This document shows, one piece after another, positions 9,711 to 19,177 of a DNA stretch of 64,000 nt. Position 1 is the first letter of the stretch, and each line of letters starts with the position of its first letter. The translations under genes were made by a program, and so were the position numbers. The stretch is from Sipunculus nudus (taxonomy: Eukaryota; Annelida; Sipuncula; Golfingiida; Sipunculidae), in NCBI GenBank assembly GCA_026874595.1, contig CM049317.1, forward strand, positions 15,983,382-16,047,381, given 5' to 3'. The notes under the pieces are model-generated. The model ran no database searches. It was not told the origin of the DNA and worked only from the letters and a program-made list of their open reading frames with translations.

Positions 9711-11381
9711 AATAAAATATTTGAAAAAGACGCGTGTCCGTACCGTGACAGTAAACTCATTTATTATGATTTCCTGCATGGTTTACCTGAAGCAGAATTA
9801 TCAGTCCATCTCCATTCTTTAAACGTGTTTCTTTTTAGATTAATCCAGGCTGACTCGTAGTTTTGCTCTCGTAAAGTCCATATAAGCCCGACTTGGTCTT
9901 CATGTGACAGAACAGTGCAAGGCGTAAATGAACTCCCTCCATCGCGCTCACAGCACGTCCATGCCTCGTTGAAAGAAACGGGTTTTCCACAGTCTACAAT
10001 ACCATACCACTAATCTGCATAGTGTCTCCCAGGTACATATTGTTACGGGGTGCACATAAAAGCGGACCGAACTGTCTCGCTAGGGAAGCTTGCTTTTCTA
10101 GCGAAGTCGTTGGTACGCCGGACTTGTGCGCCACCGACCTGGGTTCGACTCCCCGATCGGCCCAGGATTTTACCCTCATTTATTTGTCTTCGTAACAAAA
10201 AGGGGGAACGCTCTTAAGAGGGGGTGTGTTACGGGGTGACATAAACACGGACCAAACTGCTAGCGAAGCGGTTGGTACGCCAGACTTGTGCGCCATCGAC
10301 CTGGGTTCGATTCCCGGATCGGCCCAGGATTTTCCCCTCATTTATTTGTCTTCGTGACAATATCCATTCCATACTTCTCAAATATTTTACCTTTGGGTTT
10401 CTACAGTTTTCTTGTATCCCTCATGAGTACTCAAAATAATAATTTTATTTTCAAGCTGCGTTTACAAGGGCGTGTATTATGCGATTTGCGGCCGCAGAAC
10501 GTGGTATGCGGTATAAATTAGAAAACCGGCGCGCGGTTTGTGGATCAAACTCTCCATTTCGAATTCAATTTTACCGTACGTCTCATGCCGCATGCAACGG
10601 TTCCGGTTAACGGTTTACGATAAAATAAGGAGAACGATAAAAAATCATTTTGGCCTATCGCATATACCACATACTTCACGCCTGTTAAACGCCAAACAGC
10701 TAATGTTATCTAATAAAATCTTTGGTTTTGGGCTTAAGGACACGAATTGAAATATTCATGTGCACATATTCTTAAACATTGATAAGACGAGTATACTATT
10801 ATAACATTACTATAACTTTAAGACTGATGCAATGGCATCAATTTATCGCCAAGGTAGGGCGGGTGGGGGAATGACTCGCAGGCTTGGGAGGGTAAACTAA
10901 ATTGGGACAACTTTTTTACACACACGCATACACATATGCATATATATACACCGTTTATTGTCTGTATGACACATTTCATATATATTAGAATGTATTTTAA
11001 AAAATAAGGAATTATGTTTCGACTTTATGTTAACCATGTTTAGATATATAATATTTCATAATGAAAAATCAGAAATTGAACCACAGTCTAATTATTAGTA
11101 AATTTCATTTCCAATATATAAATATTATTTTCTGAATATCAGGGAGGGATTACTTTGACTGTCCCCCTTGCTAATAAATGGGGAGATATATCCCCCATCC
11201 CCCGTGTAATGACGCCCTTGGACCGATGTGTATACTATATATGATAAGTCTTCAGAGCTCAGTTTTGCCTAGTCCAATATTGTTATTTTATTTACACAAT
11301 CTAATTACCTGTCTCCTCTCCGGTTGACATAACCAGCAGTTGACTGAAGGCAAACACCAGCATCCTGGCTGACAGATCCAT
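5358..11381 (-). CDS. Gene A: lectin-ectodomain / transmembrane / NACHT receptor (9 exons, 761 aa)
   Basis: Exons (minus strand) 11381-11309, 9993-9787, 9028-8765, 8522-8379, 7973-7905, 7666-7548, 7262-7214, 6934-6732 and 6515-5358 join in one open frame ending in TAA. Residues 1-24 are a signal peptide; 25-229 are CTLD-like; 230-252 are a stalk; ~254-280 are one hydrophobic helix followed by KNINRR, giving a cytoplasmic C-terminus. Residues 309-376 are a pre-NACHT linker. The NACHT has Walker A GEPGTGKTT (400-408), Walker B LYLLDGFDE (487-495), and the NLR-typical FLHRTLLAFFVAYY (697-710). The protein stops ~50 residues later, with no LRR. Seen: motifs, phases, canonical splice sites. Known: NACHT is the signalling ATPase of NLRs and CTLDs are ligand-binding folds. 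Inferred: a plasma-membrane receptor coupling extracellular recognition to NACHT signalling. Two separate adjacent genes is the main alternative, but the unbroken phase chain argues against it. Confidence 0.82.
6732..6934 (-). CDS. Gene A exon 8: pre-NACHT linker
   Basis: The acceptor is TTTTTTTTTTCACCCAAG and the donor ACG|GTAAGT. Its 68 codons include ILLKRYSRL, a VNIEGLYIRTRW segment and a HYTELFD segment, the layout usually seen just before NACHT domains in invertebrate NLR-like proteins. Confidence 0.8.
7214..7262 (-). CDS. Gene A exon 7: short cytoplasmic juxtamembrane exon
   Basis: A 49-nt exon bounded by TTATTATTATTACAG and CATT|GTAAGT. It takes phase 0 in and gives phase 1 out, exactly what joins the TM exon to the pre-NACHT exon. 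It encodes LEETDMGAIPLLTNTH. Confidence 0.72.
7399..7447 (+). repeat. (TA)n microsatellite, gene A intron
   Basis: Uninterrupted TA dinucleotides between the TM and juxtamembrane exons of gene A. Confidence 0.95.
7548..7666 (-). CDS. Gene A exon 6: transmembrane helix
   Basis: The acceptor is TTATCTACAG. The exon encodes a ~27-residue hydrophobic helix (from GVISGLIPVLV to LLFAW) and then KNINRRCAR, a positive stop-transfer flank. The donor is GAG|GTACAG (7548) or CAG|GTTACA (7542); both leave phase 0. Confidence 0.82.
7905..7973 (-). CDS. Gene A exon 5: extracellular stalk
   Basis: A strong acceptor (T10 CTTTTGCAG) opens a 69-nt exon rich in Gly, Pro, Thr and Lys. The donor is taken as ATT|GTGAGA because only this leaves phase 1, which the next exon needs; the nearby ATG|GTATTG would break the frame. 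Confidence 0.7.
8379..8522 (-). CDS. Gene A exon 4: second half of CTLD2
   Basis: The acceptor is AAATACAG and the donor AGTG|GTATGT, phase 1 to phase 1, 48 codons. The cysteine pattern NCAII ... W-x4-C-x7-C (ending HHVICKAS) is the C-terminal core of a C-type lectin fold. No EPN/QPD or WND calcium-sugar motif is visible. Confidence 0.85.
8765..9028 (-). CDS. Gene A exon 3: first half of CTLD2
   Basis: The acceptor is TTTTTATTACAG and the donor GGAAG|GTAG, phase 1 to phase 1, 88 codons. It opens with GCKSC, matching DCSSC at the same exon start in genes B and C. It continues with NWYSGRSYC, GWELAVM and AWVGLHR, the alpha-1 and WIGL landmarks of a CTLD. Confidence 0.85.
9646..9708 (+). repeat. 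(TA)n microsatellite, gene A intron
   Basis: ~30 TA units between gene A exons 2 and 3, in the interval where the missing CTLD1 half would be expected. Confidence 0.95.
9787..9993 (-). CDS. Gene A exon 2: first half of CTLD1
   Basis: The acceptor is TTGTAG and the donor TCAG|GTAAAC; it is phase 1 at both ends (207 nt, 69 codons). The peptide has the look of the N-terminal half of a C-type lectin fold: SFNEAWTCC (alpha-1), a Leu/Glu-rich helix, AWINLKR (the WIGL position) and EWRWTD. The second half of this CTLD, present as a separate exon in genes B and C, was not found here. Confidence 0.8.
10041..10363 (+). mobile_element. Two tandem tRNA-like SINE copies in gene A intron 1
   Basis: Copies at ~10041-10197 and ~10227-10363 share TGTTACGGGGTG, A-box-like CTAGCGAAG, and B box GGGTTCGA(C/T)TCCC, ending TTATTTGTCTTCGT(A/G)ACA. 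The outer borders ATATTGTTAC and GTGACAATAT are nearly inverted. The first copy has an extra ~25 bases before the A box. Confidence 0.6.
11309..11381 (-). CDS. Gene A exon 1: signal peptide
   Basis: ATG at 11381 encodes 24 residues starting MDLSARMLVFAFSQLL, a short basic start then a hydrophobic stretch, as expected for a secretory signal. The donor is CAG|GTAATT, phase 1. Joining its last G to the AC that opens the 9993 exon gives a Asp codon and keeps the frame open. Confidence 0.8.
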
Positions 11382-11687
11382 CTTCCAAACTTTCCGAGTC
11401 ATATAAATTAGGACAAATTTGGCGAAAGATAGGTCCTACAGTAAGATAAACATATATACAGAAGACCTATTTACTGATGTGATTATGTACTTTAAAGACC
11501 GAGGCAACTGCCATATTTTTAACAAATTAATGTATATTTAACGTAATATCATGAAACAAACTTCCCCCTGGTTCAACAACTAATTAAGAAGGCATTCATT
11601 AAGATACACTTCCTGGATTTTTTATTGGTCGTTGGGAGAATTTCATGACTAGGCACACCGAAGCGAGGCTGATTTGCAAAGAAGAAT
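11382..11687. promoter_or_regulatory. Candidate bidirectional promoter between two head-to-head signal-peptide exons
   Basis: 306 bp separate the gene A start codon (minus, 11381) from the signal-peptide ATG at 11688 (plus). An ATATAAAT lies at 11401-11408 and an inverted CCAAT (ATTGG) at 11624-11628. Shared regulation is inferred from spacing only; core elements are weak and no start sites are known. Confidence 0.45.
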
Positions 11688-11766
11688 ATGGATTTTTTTC
11701 ACATATTGATTATTACTGTACTTTCCACTTATCTCAGAGTGGTGAACAGTCTCCATAAAATTAAAG
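11688..11766 (+). CDS. Signal-peptide exon, probable first exon of gene B
   Basis: ATG then 26 codons beginning MDFFHILIITVLSTYLRVVN, a convincing signal peptide. It ends AAAG|GTAAGA in phase 1, the phase every following CTLD exon in this cluster needs. No CTLD exon was found between here and 22133, so gene B is the nearest partner; it could instead be an orphan remnant of a lost paralogue. Confidence 0.6.
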
Positions 11767-14700
11767 GTAAGAAGAAAATATTTATGAGACATAAATTTCA
11801 AGTCTATGTCAATCAATGTTTATTCAAGAAAATCTATTAATTACAGTTAGCGCGGTGAAAGAAGTTTGACATATTCGCCAAAGAGCAAAAAATTATAATT
11901 AAAGGGTTGGTTTTGGTGAATTGAAAATGTGGAGAACAACCTCTTGAAATCGACCGATTTTCTCTAACACAGTCAGATTCTTGGCAAAATCGCCTACTTC
12001 ACGTATCATACTATACGAGTTTGTACCAAGACTATATAAAAGCTAATGTTTCCGGTGAAATTTAAATTTTTAGGATGGTCTTGGGGACTGTTCAAGTGCT
12101 GGCAGAGGTATGCGCTCTGTGAGTGCATTCCAATTGTGGCTATGTGATTCTGCATACAGCCTTAAAATTGGCAAAACATATAGGGCAAATACACACTACA
12201 ACAAAGAAACTCCCTGAACTGCCGATAGATTCCAGCTATGTTGATAAGCACCCACTGATCATGAAATATATATCCCTATTTGTGCTGTGTGCCACATAGT
12301 TGTGCACGCGTAGACCAAATTTAATGTGTGTGGCTAATCATTTGTTCAAACACGACCAATATAAACACTTTGCTTATCAGTGTGAAAGCACCACACCAAG
12401 AACATGTGCATGTTTTTGGTCTGATAACAAAGAACCAAACCTTGGCAATAACAGGACACTGTCCTGTGTCATAACGTAAAATGGTTGAATTCTAGGCGCG
12501 ATGAACAGCGAAGGCATTTATGAATCACTGTATAAATACAGAAAATATTGGTATGAAATCCGTAAATATACTGGTCTGGACCCTTCCCCTGGGCCCACCT
12601 CTGCATTATGGGCTAATAATGTACACGGGGGTGCATTCTCGTAGGAATTAGATGCCCAAATTGCGATAATGACTGGTGTAGCTTAAATAGGTTATGAATA
12701 AATTAAAAACGTTATGTAACAAATTTGCGGTCCAATCTAACACCGAAAATCGAAGATGGTCGCCATCAATATGGGAATTCTCGAGTATTGTGAATATAGT
12801 GTAGTTGTTTGTGTAACAGGACGACGTTCCCTTAGGAATCGTATAAGATAGTGATTTCTTTAACATTATTCCCATTTAAGCTTATGAATGAAAGTAGGTA
12901 ATACATTTTTATGAGCCCTGTGACCCCAAGAAACTCAAGATGGCCGCAACTGCAATCTTAACATAGAGCTATTGTTATTATGCTGTAATTGTCACATAAC
13001 AAGTGACCCATGGGTCATGACGCTCAGCCAACTGACATGTTGAAAAAATGTCCTTTTTAAGGCAACTAAATAAGATATTGTTATTGGCATCATCGTTCAT
13101 GCATATTAGCTCAAGTCTCATTAGCACACCAAATTTGATGACATTCCAATTAGCCTTTCCTGAGGAATCTGGCTATTTGTGTGTAGTTTACATTATTTCT
13201 GGGGTGCTCAAACATACCCAAAAATTCTGAGAACATAGGTCACAGTGACCCGATTTCATGTTTCGGGGAGAACTTTTGAGGAATTCACATGATGTCAAGT
13301 TAGAAGATTCTGGGTCCAATGGTTATGAGTAGTACCCTAAATTGGTATCAAAGTTACAATTATTCCGGGGGGGGGGAGGGGGGTGCTTATAAGCCTTATA
13401 ACTCAGAGAATATGGGTAACAGAGACCTAATTTTACGTTTTCAAAGAGACCTTTCAAGGACCTCCCTGGATGTCAAGTTAGAAGATTCTAGGACCAACGG
13501 TTACGATTTGTTAACGGTCGACCGCATCTTTAAAGGTCTCAAAAAGAAAAAAAAAATTATGTTAACATTAAAAAAAATCCAGGTGGCACCACCGATCTGC
13601 AGGAACTGACGAAACACTTCTTGACTAAAATACATGCAAAGAATCATGGAGATCAATGCATTGGTTGTTCAGATACTGGACCTTTTGTATCAAACTTTTA
13701 ACTATTCTTGGGGTTCTGAGCCCCATAGCTCACAGGTTGTGGGTAACAGAGACCTAGTTTTAGGTTTCCAAGGAAACTTTTCATGGGCCTTCTTGCATGT
13801 CAAGAAAGAAGATTCTAGGTTCAGTCGTTACGATTTGTGCTCTGTTAAAAGGTGACCGCATCTTTTAAGGTCACAAAAATAGAGAAACAAATCGTAAAAA
13901 AAACAAAAAAAAACTACATTTGGCGCCACCAGTCTGCAGAAACTGATAAAACACTCCATGATCAATATCCATGGAAAGAATCATGGTGATCAATGCATTA
14001 GTTGTTCAGATACTTGTGCTTTTGAATCAAATTTTCCATTATTCTGGGGGGGGGGGGGGGTACTTTGGATGCCCATAGCTCAAAGAATATGGATAACAGC
14101 GACCTTATTCCAGGTTTCAAAGGAGATTTTTCATGGATCTCTCTGGATGTCATGTTAGAAGATTCCAGGTCAAGAGGTTACGATTTGTGCCCTTTAACGT
14201 ACGGACAGACAGACGGGAAGACGGACGGACAGACGGACGACGGAGAAAGGGTGATCGCTACTGAAAGTCATCTGAGCTAAAATGAACGTTATTGGACCGA
14301 TTTATACGTTTTTGAATGTATTATGTCAATTGACACCAACCAGGAGTTACCTGAAGGTCAGAAAGAGTAAGCAAGGTAACGCTCAAGGTTATAGGTTTGT
14401 ACAAACCTTTCCAGGCATAAAAGATATCTAGGGCACTACTACACTGCCATATATATTGCAATTTTTTTAATAGACAATAATATATCGATCCCTGAACGAA
14501 CGTTGACTCAGATAGTATCACACTAATATACTGTATGTATCGTTTTCTAAAAGACCATATGAAATTGATGCTTGTGATATCTTTTTAAATATTGCTGATT
14601 CTCTCATAAGAAGTACCAATTGCCTACCTTATTACTGCGTAACAAACACTTAGAATCTCCCTGTGTGGTTATATGAAAAAATCAAAGATTCCAAAAACCT

Positions 14701-17175
14701 TGTTGGAAATCTTGATACAGAATTATTCATGGCATATTAAACTATTCCAAGCACTTTGTAGAACTGGAGGGGATTGGTGGAAACATTGGCTGGATATTTT
14801 TTCTAGTTTACCTGAATATGAGCTGAAACAGGTAATATATCATTCGAATTGTTTAAAGATATAAGTAAGGCTCCCCTAAAAGCTAAAAAGAAAAACAATT
14901 ATTGCCCTGAGAAGAAAATCAGTGAAACCTGCTCAGAAGAAAAGAAGGCACATCTTCACATGGAAACAGTCATATGAGTATGGTTCCTAAAGGAAATTAT
15001 GCACATTTCTCCCGGCATTACAGGAATACAAATACTGTGGAAGTGGTTAATTTGGCGCGTCTAAATTTTCGCGCATTTTTCATTTTACAGTTTTAGCGCA
15101 GTTCGAATTTTCGCGCACATCAGTATATATGGGAAATTAAATTTTTATCAAATTGTTAAAATATTTAAACGATTATATAAAAGATAGGTTTATAACGCAA
15201 CCTACCTCCCACCTAACAAGCTTCGGGTGACTGCGTACATGCTGCGGGCCTGTTGGGTACCGTGATTGCACGGGGTAAACAATACGTAATTACCGGGACT
15301 AATCCCGTTTGATGATGCAATAGTACTGCACCCAGACACGCTGTTTGACATCTGAGTGAGTTGTAGAATTGCTCAGCTACAACAACTGTTGTACTAACTA
15401 GAAGCAATCCCGTACGTGTGAACAACAAACATAGCTGACAACAATCGTGGCTGGCTTTCAGTCGTACTTCAAAGACATATGGAGGGGGGTTCTAAAGGTC
15501 TTCAAAGGCTATTTGTTTTACAGTTGTTTCTACAAATCACTATAAATCGGAGTGAATTTCAGCTGAGATATCACTTGCTACGAAATCGTATTACGAGCAA
15601 CATGACTACTCTTACATCCTGGTTGAAGAAGCCTCAACTCAAGCGACCGCGCACGGAGGGATTACCAGACCTACGTGACTGTGTGTCAGACGAGAATTCT
15701 GCAGTCTTCCAAGCGGCGAACGATCACATCGATCAGCTACTACATCAAAACCTGCCAAGAGCCGCCGGGGTGAATACCAGAACTACGATGCAAACATCAG
15801 ACTTGCGGTCGCAAAATCAGCAATCGAGATCGGCGTCATGAAAACAGCTAGAAAATACAACATGAGCGAATCGACTGTTCGTGGCATGAAATCACGCTAC
15901 CTGAAGCTAAAGCGACAACGGACCGAAGAGCCTGACAGTCTGCCAAAATCACAGAGAGGTGCTCCATGCAAGCTGGGTGACCTGGACAAGAAAGTGCAGC
16001 TCTTCGTGAAGGCTGCACGTGAGAATGGTGCCGCGATCAACACGAGAGTAGTGATGGCAGCAGCTGAGGGTATCACCACCAAATTCGCACGTCATCAACT
16101 TGTCACTCACGGGGGCCACATCAATATCACCAAGTAATGGGCAAGATCGCTACTGAAACGGATTGGATACATCCAGAGGAAAGCCACAAAAGGAATCAAG
16201 CACCTACCGTCAGATTTTGACACGATAAAGGCAAAGTGGTTGAGTGAGATCAGCAGGTACTCATCAGAAGAGAGCATTCCAGATGATCTGATTATCAACT
16301 GGGACCAGACTGGCTGCAACTTGGTACCAAGTGGAAATTGGACTATGGAAGTCAAAGGCAGACAGCAGGTGCCGATTTACGGTATAGACGACAAGAGGCA
16401 GGTGACAGTGCTACTGAGCGTAACAAAGTCGGGTAGTCTACTTCCACCTCTATGCTGGGAAAACTCCCAAGTGTCTGCCTCCAACCAAGTTTCCTGAGGA
16501 CTGGGACGCGTATTACTCTCCTAACCACTGGAGCAATGAGCAGACGATGCTTCACTTCCTAGACAAGATCACCATTCCATATGTTGAAAGAGTCAGGAGA
16601 GAGATTCAGCAGCCAGAGCAACCAGCTTTAGTCATCTTCGATGTTTACGCATCACACAGGACTGACGCAGTTATCAAGAAACTAATAGATAACAACATCA
16701 GATACTGCAAAATACCCGCAGCTTGTACAGATAAGTTGCAGCCCCTGGATTTATCGCTAAACAGGGATTACAAGACCGTGCTCAAGACAAGGTACAACCA
16801 GTGGTACTCCGAACAAGTGGCCTCACAGATTGAGAATATTGAAGACGAGAGCCAAATTCAGGGAGTAAAGGTGAACACGAAAATGGCCGTGATCAAGCCT
16901 CTGCATGCCAGCTGGCTGATGGCGGTACATCAAGAGATGGCAGGCAGGAAATCGCTGATTCAAGATGGTTTCATAAAGGCTGGAATCCTCAGGAAAGAAG
17001 ACTAGATTTTTTTATATAAATTGACTTTTGATTCTTTTAGCTGTACTTCACGGTGTACCCTAAATATGTATTACATTTTGATGTACATCGTATGTTATTT
17101 CTGTGATTTGTACATACATTCACTCAGATGTGCTTAGAGAGAGAGAGAGAGAAACTCAGATATGTACATATGTTT

Positions 17176-17223
<48 letters not shown>

Positions 17224-17715
17224 TTTTAAGCATGGAAAATACTTTTGATTCTTTTAGCTGTACTTCACGGTGTACTGTAAATATGTATAACATTCTGATG
17301 TACATGGTATTTTATTTCTTTGAATTATACATACACTCACTCTGATGTGCTTAGAGAGAGAAACTCAGATATGTACATATATTTATTGTATATATATATA
17401 TATATTAATTTTGTGTTACAAAATAAATTTTGTATATAAAAAGTGTTGTTAAATTTCTCACTGCCCCATTAAACAGTAACGATCTATATGACACAGAATC
17501 GTCTATTCAATTCTCTATTACTCTTTACTTGAAACTTACAATAGTGTCAGCACCTGACGGTAGTAAAGTAAACTACACGGACATGTCTGGGGTGTTCGAA
17601 ATAACGCGCGTACTTAATTTAGCGCAGATCACGCTCGCGCGAAAAGCGCGAAAATAAAAACCCCGCTAACAAAACCACTTCCACAGTATCATGAAGAACC
17701 AATAGTGCACATATA

Positions 17716-17765
<50 letters not shown>

Positions 17766-19128
17766 CATGCACCTCTGGGCATGAAGGCCAACCATGGATG
17801 ACAAAATCAGGGAATCACCGTTGAGATGTATTAACCGGGAGAGGCACTTGCCAAGGGAAAAATATCACAACAACCGTTTCCAAGTTACGCTTAGAACGCT
17901 CTGCAAGGACACCAAGGTGGGCAGTGCATACGGTAATATAAAGATAGTTGTTTCAAATACCAAAGTAGTTACTTACGAAGTAACTTGCAGTAATGTAAGA
18001 GAGTCTGTTAGTAGTAACAAGTGCAATTCGAGCTGAATAATATAGTTACAATATCTAAGTAATATCTTGATTTTATTTATAGGGATGGCGGGCATCTTTT
18101 TTTTTCAGGGGGGGGGAGGGGGTCAAGGGGTTTGTTACCTAACTTTTTTCCATCAGCTGACACCTACATGAAGTGAAAATAAGCACTCTGCTAAACTGGG
18201 CATTCAATTCCTACGGGACTGGGATTTTGGTACATGAGCGACTACACTATAGCTGTTTAAAATACAATATTTGATGGCTCTAGACAAAGTATATGACTAT
18301 TGAGCTAATACATGCTATTATTCTGCCATATGTTTTACTTTTCCAAATTAAAAGTTTTCCAGAGTTTCATTTGATAAATTCAAGCGCACTAACATTAACA
18401 TGCAAATCAAAATTCAAGGCAATCACAGCCTTATTCATTAGTATATGGCTTGTCTTATTCCACTCATTAGGTTATCTGGGATCAGAAAGATTACTTTGTT
18501 GATTACACTAAATAAATTACATGCTGGTACATCTGAGAAAAGACACAAATTATATAACTTTGCAGTCAAAAAATTCAAGCCAAACTGTGTACAAATTTAA
18601 ACAAATACAGGCCAGACGTCCAGTCGCCTTGAACTGCAGCAATAATAGTCCATGAACACACCCATTGGAAACTATCACAATAGCAGTATAAAAATAGAAA
18701 AAAAAGTAATAATGTGGAAGAAAAATCGACCAGTGGCGTAATTAGTCTTGTTCAACTCAACTCATTAACTCTCCATGATCAATATGCATACCAAGTTTCA
18801 GGACAACATGTGAACCCGCATCTTGGAAAATAAAACAGTTGTTGTAACTTAACAGTCTCAAAAGTACAAGTAAAATGCTCAAAAATGAGAGAAGGATGTG
18901 ACACCATCGGTCATGTTCACGAAAAAACCCCCAAAGATCAATAAACTTTCCAAATTCACATTACAAACATGAACCTACTGTTAAGAAACTTTTAAAGTCG
19001 GGGCTATTTGCTTGTCTCAAAATAATATTAGTTGAGTGAACAAATATAGGGAGTATAAGGACAACATGTTCAGCAAATGGCATGGCGCCCAATTATACTT
19101 TTTGCGATATCTGAGCTTTTGCTTTTTC

Positions 19129-19177
<49 letters not shown>

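Larger units (their letters stand above)
15035..17686 (+). mobile_element. Pogo-like DNA transposon, full length but decayed
   Basis: Perfect 14-bp terminal inverted repeats CTGTGGAAGTGGTT (15035-15048) and AACCACTTCCACAG (17673-17686), each flanked by TA, the target duplication of Tc1/mariner-pogo elements. Subterminal regions carry repeated TTCGCGC/GCGCGAAAA motifs. The single broken transposase gene lies inside. Near its right end a ~220-bp segment with (GA)n and (TA)n is duplicated in tandem (about 17021-17179 and 17238-17395). Confidence 0.88.

Noticed and set aside
9449-9760. Possible CTLD1 second-half exon of gene A in this ORF (it contains NALCCKQDRNPV)
   Set aside because: Cysteine spacing does not match the CTLD pattern, no good acceptor, and half the ORF is a (TA)n translation.
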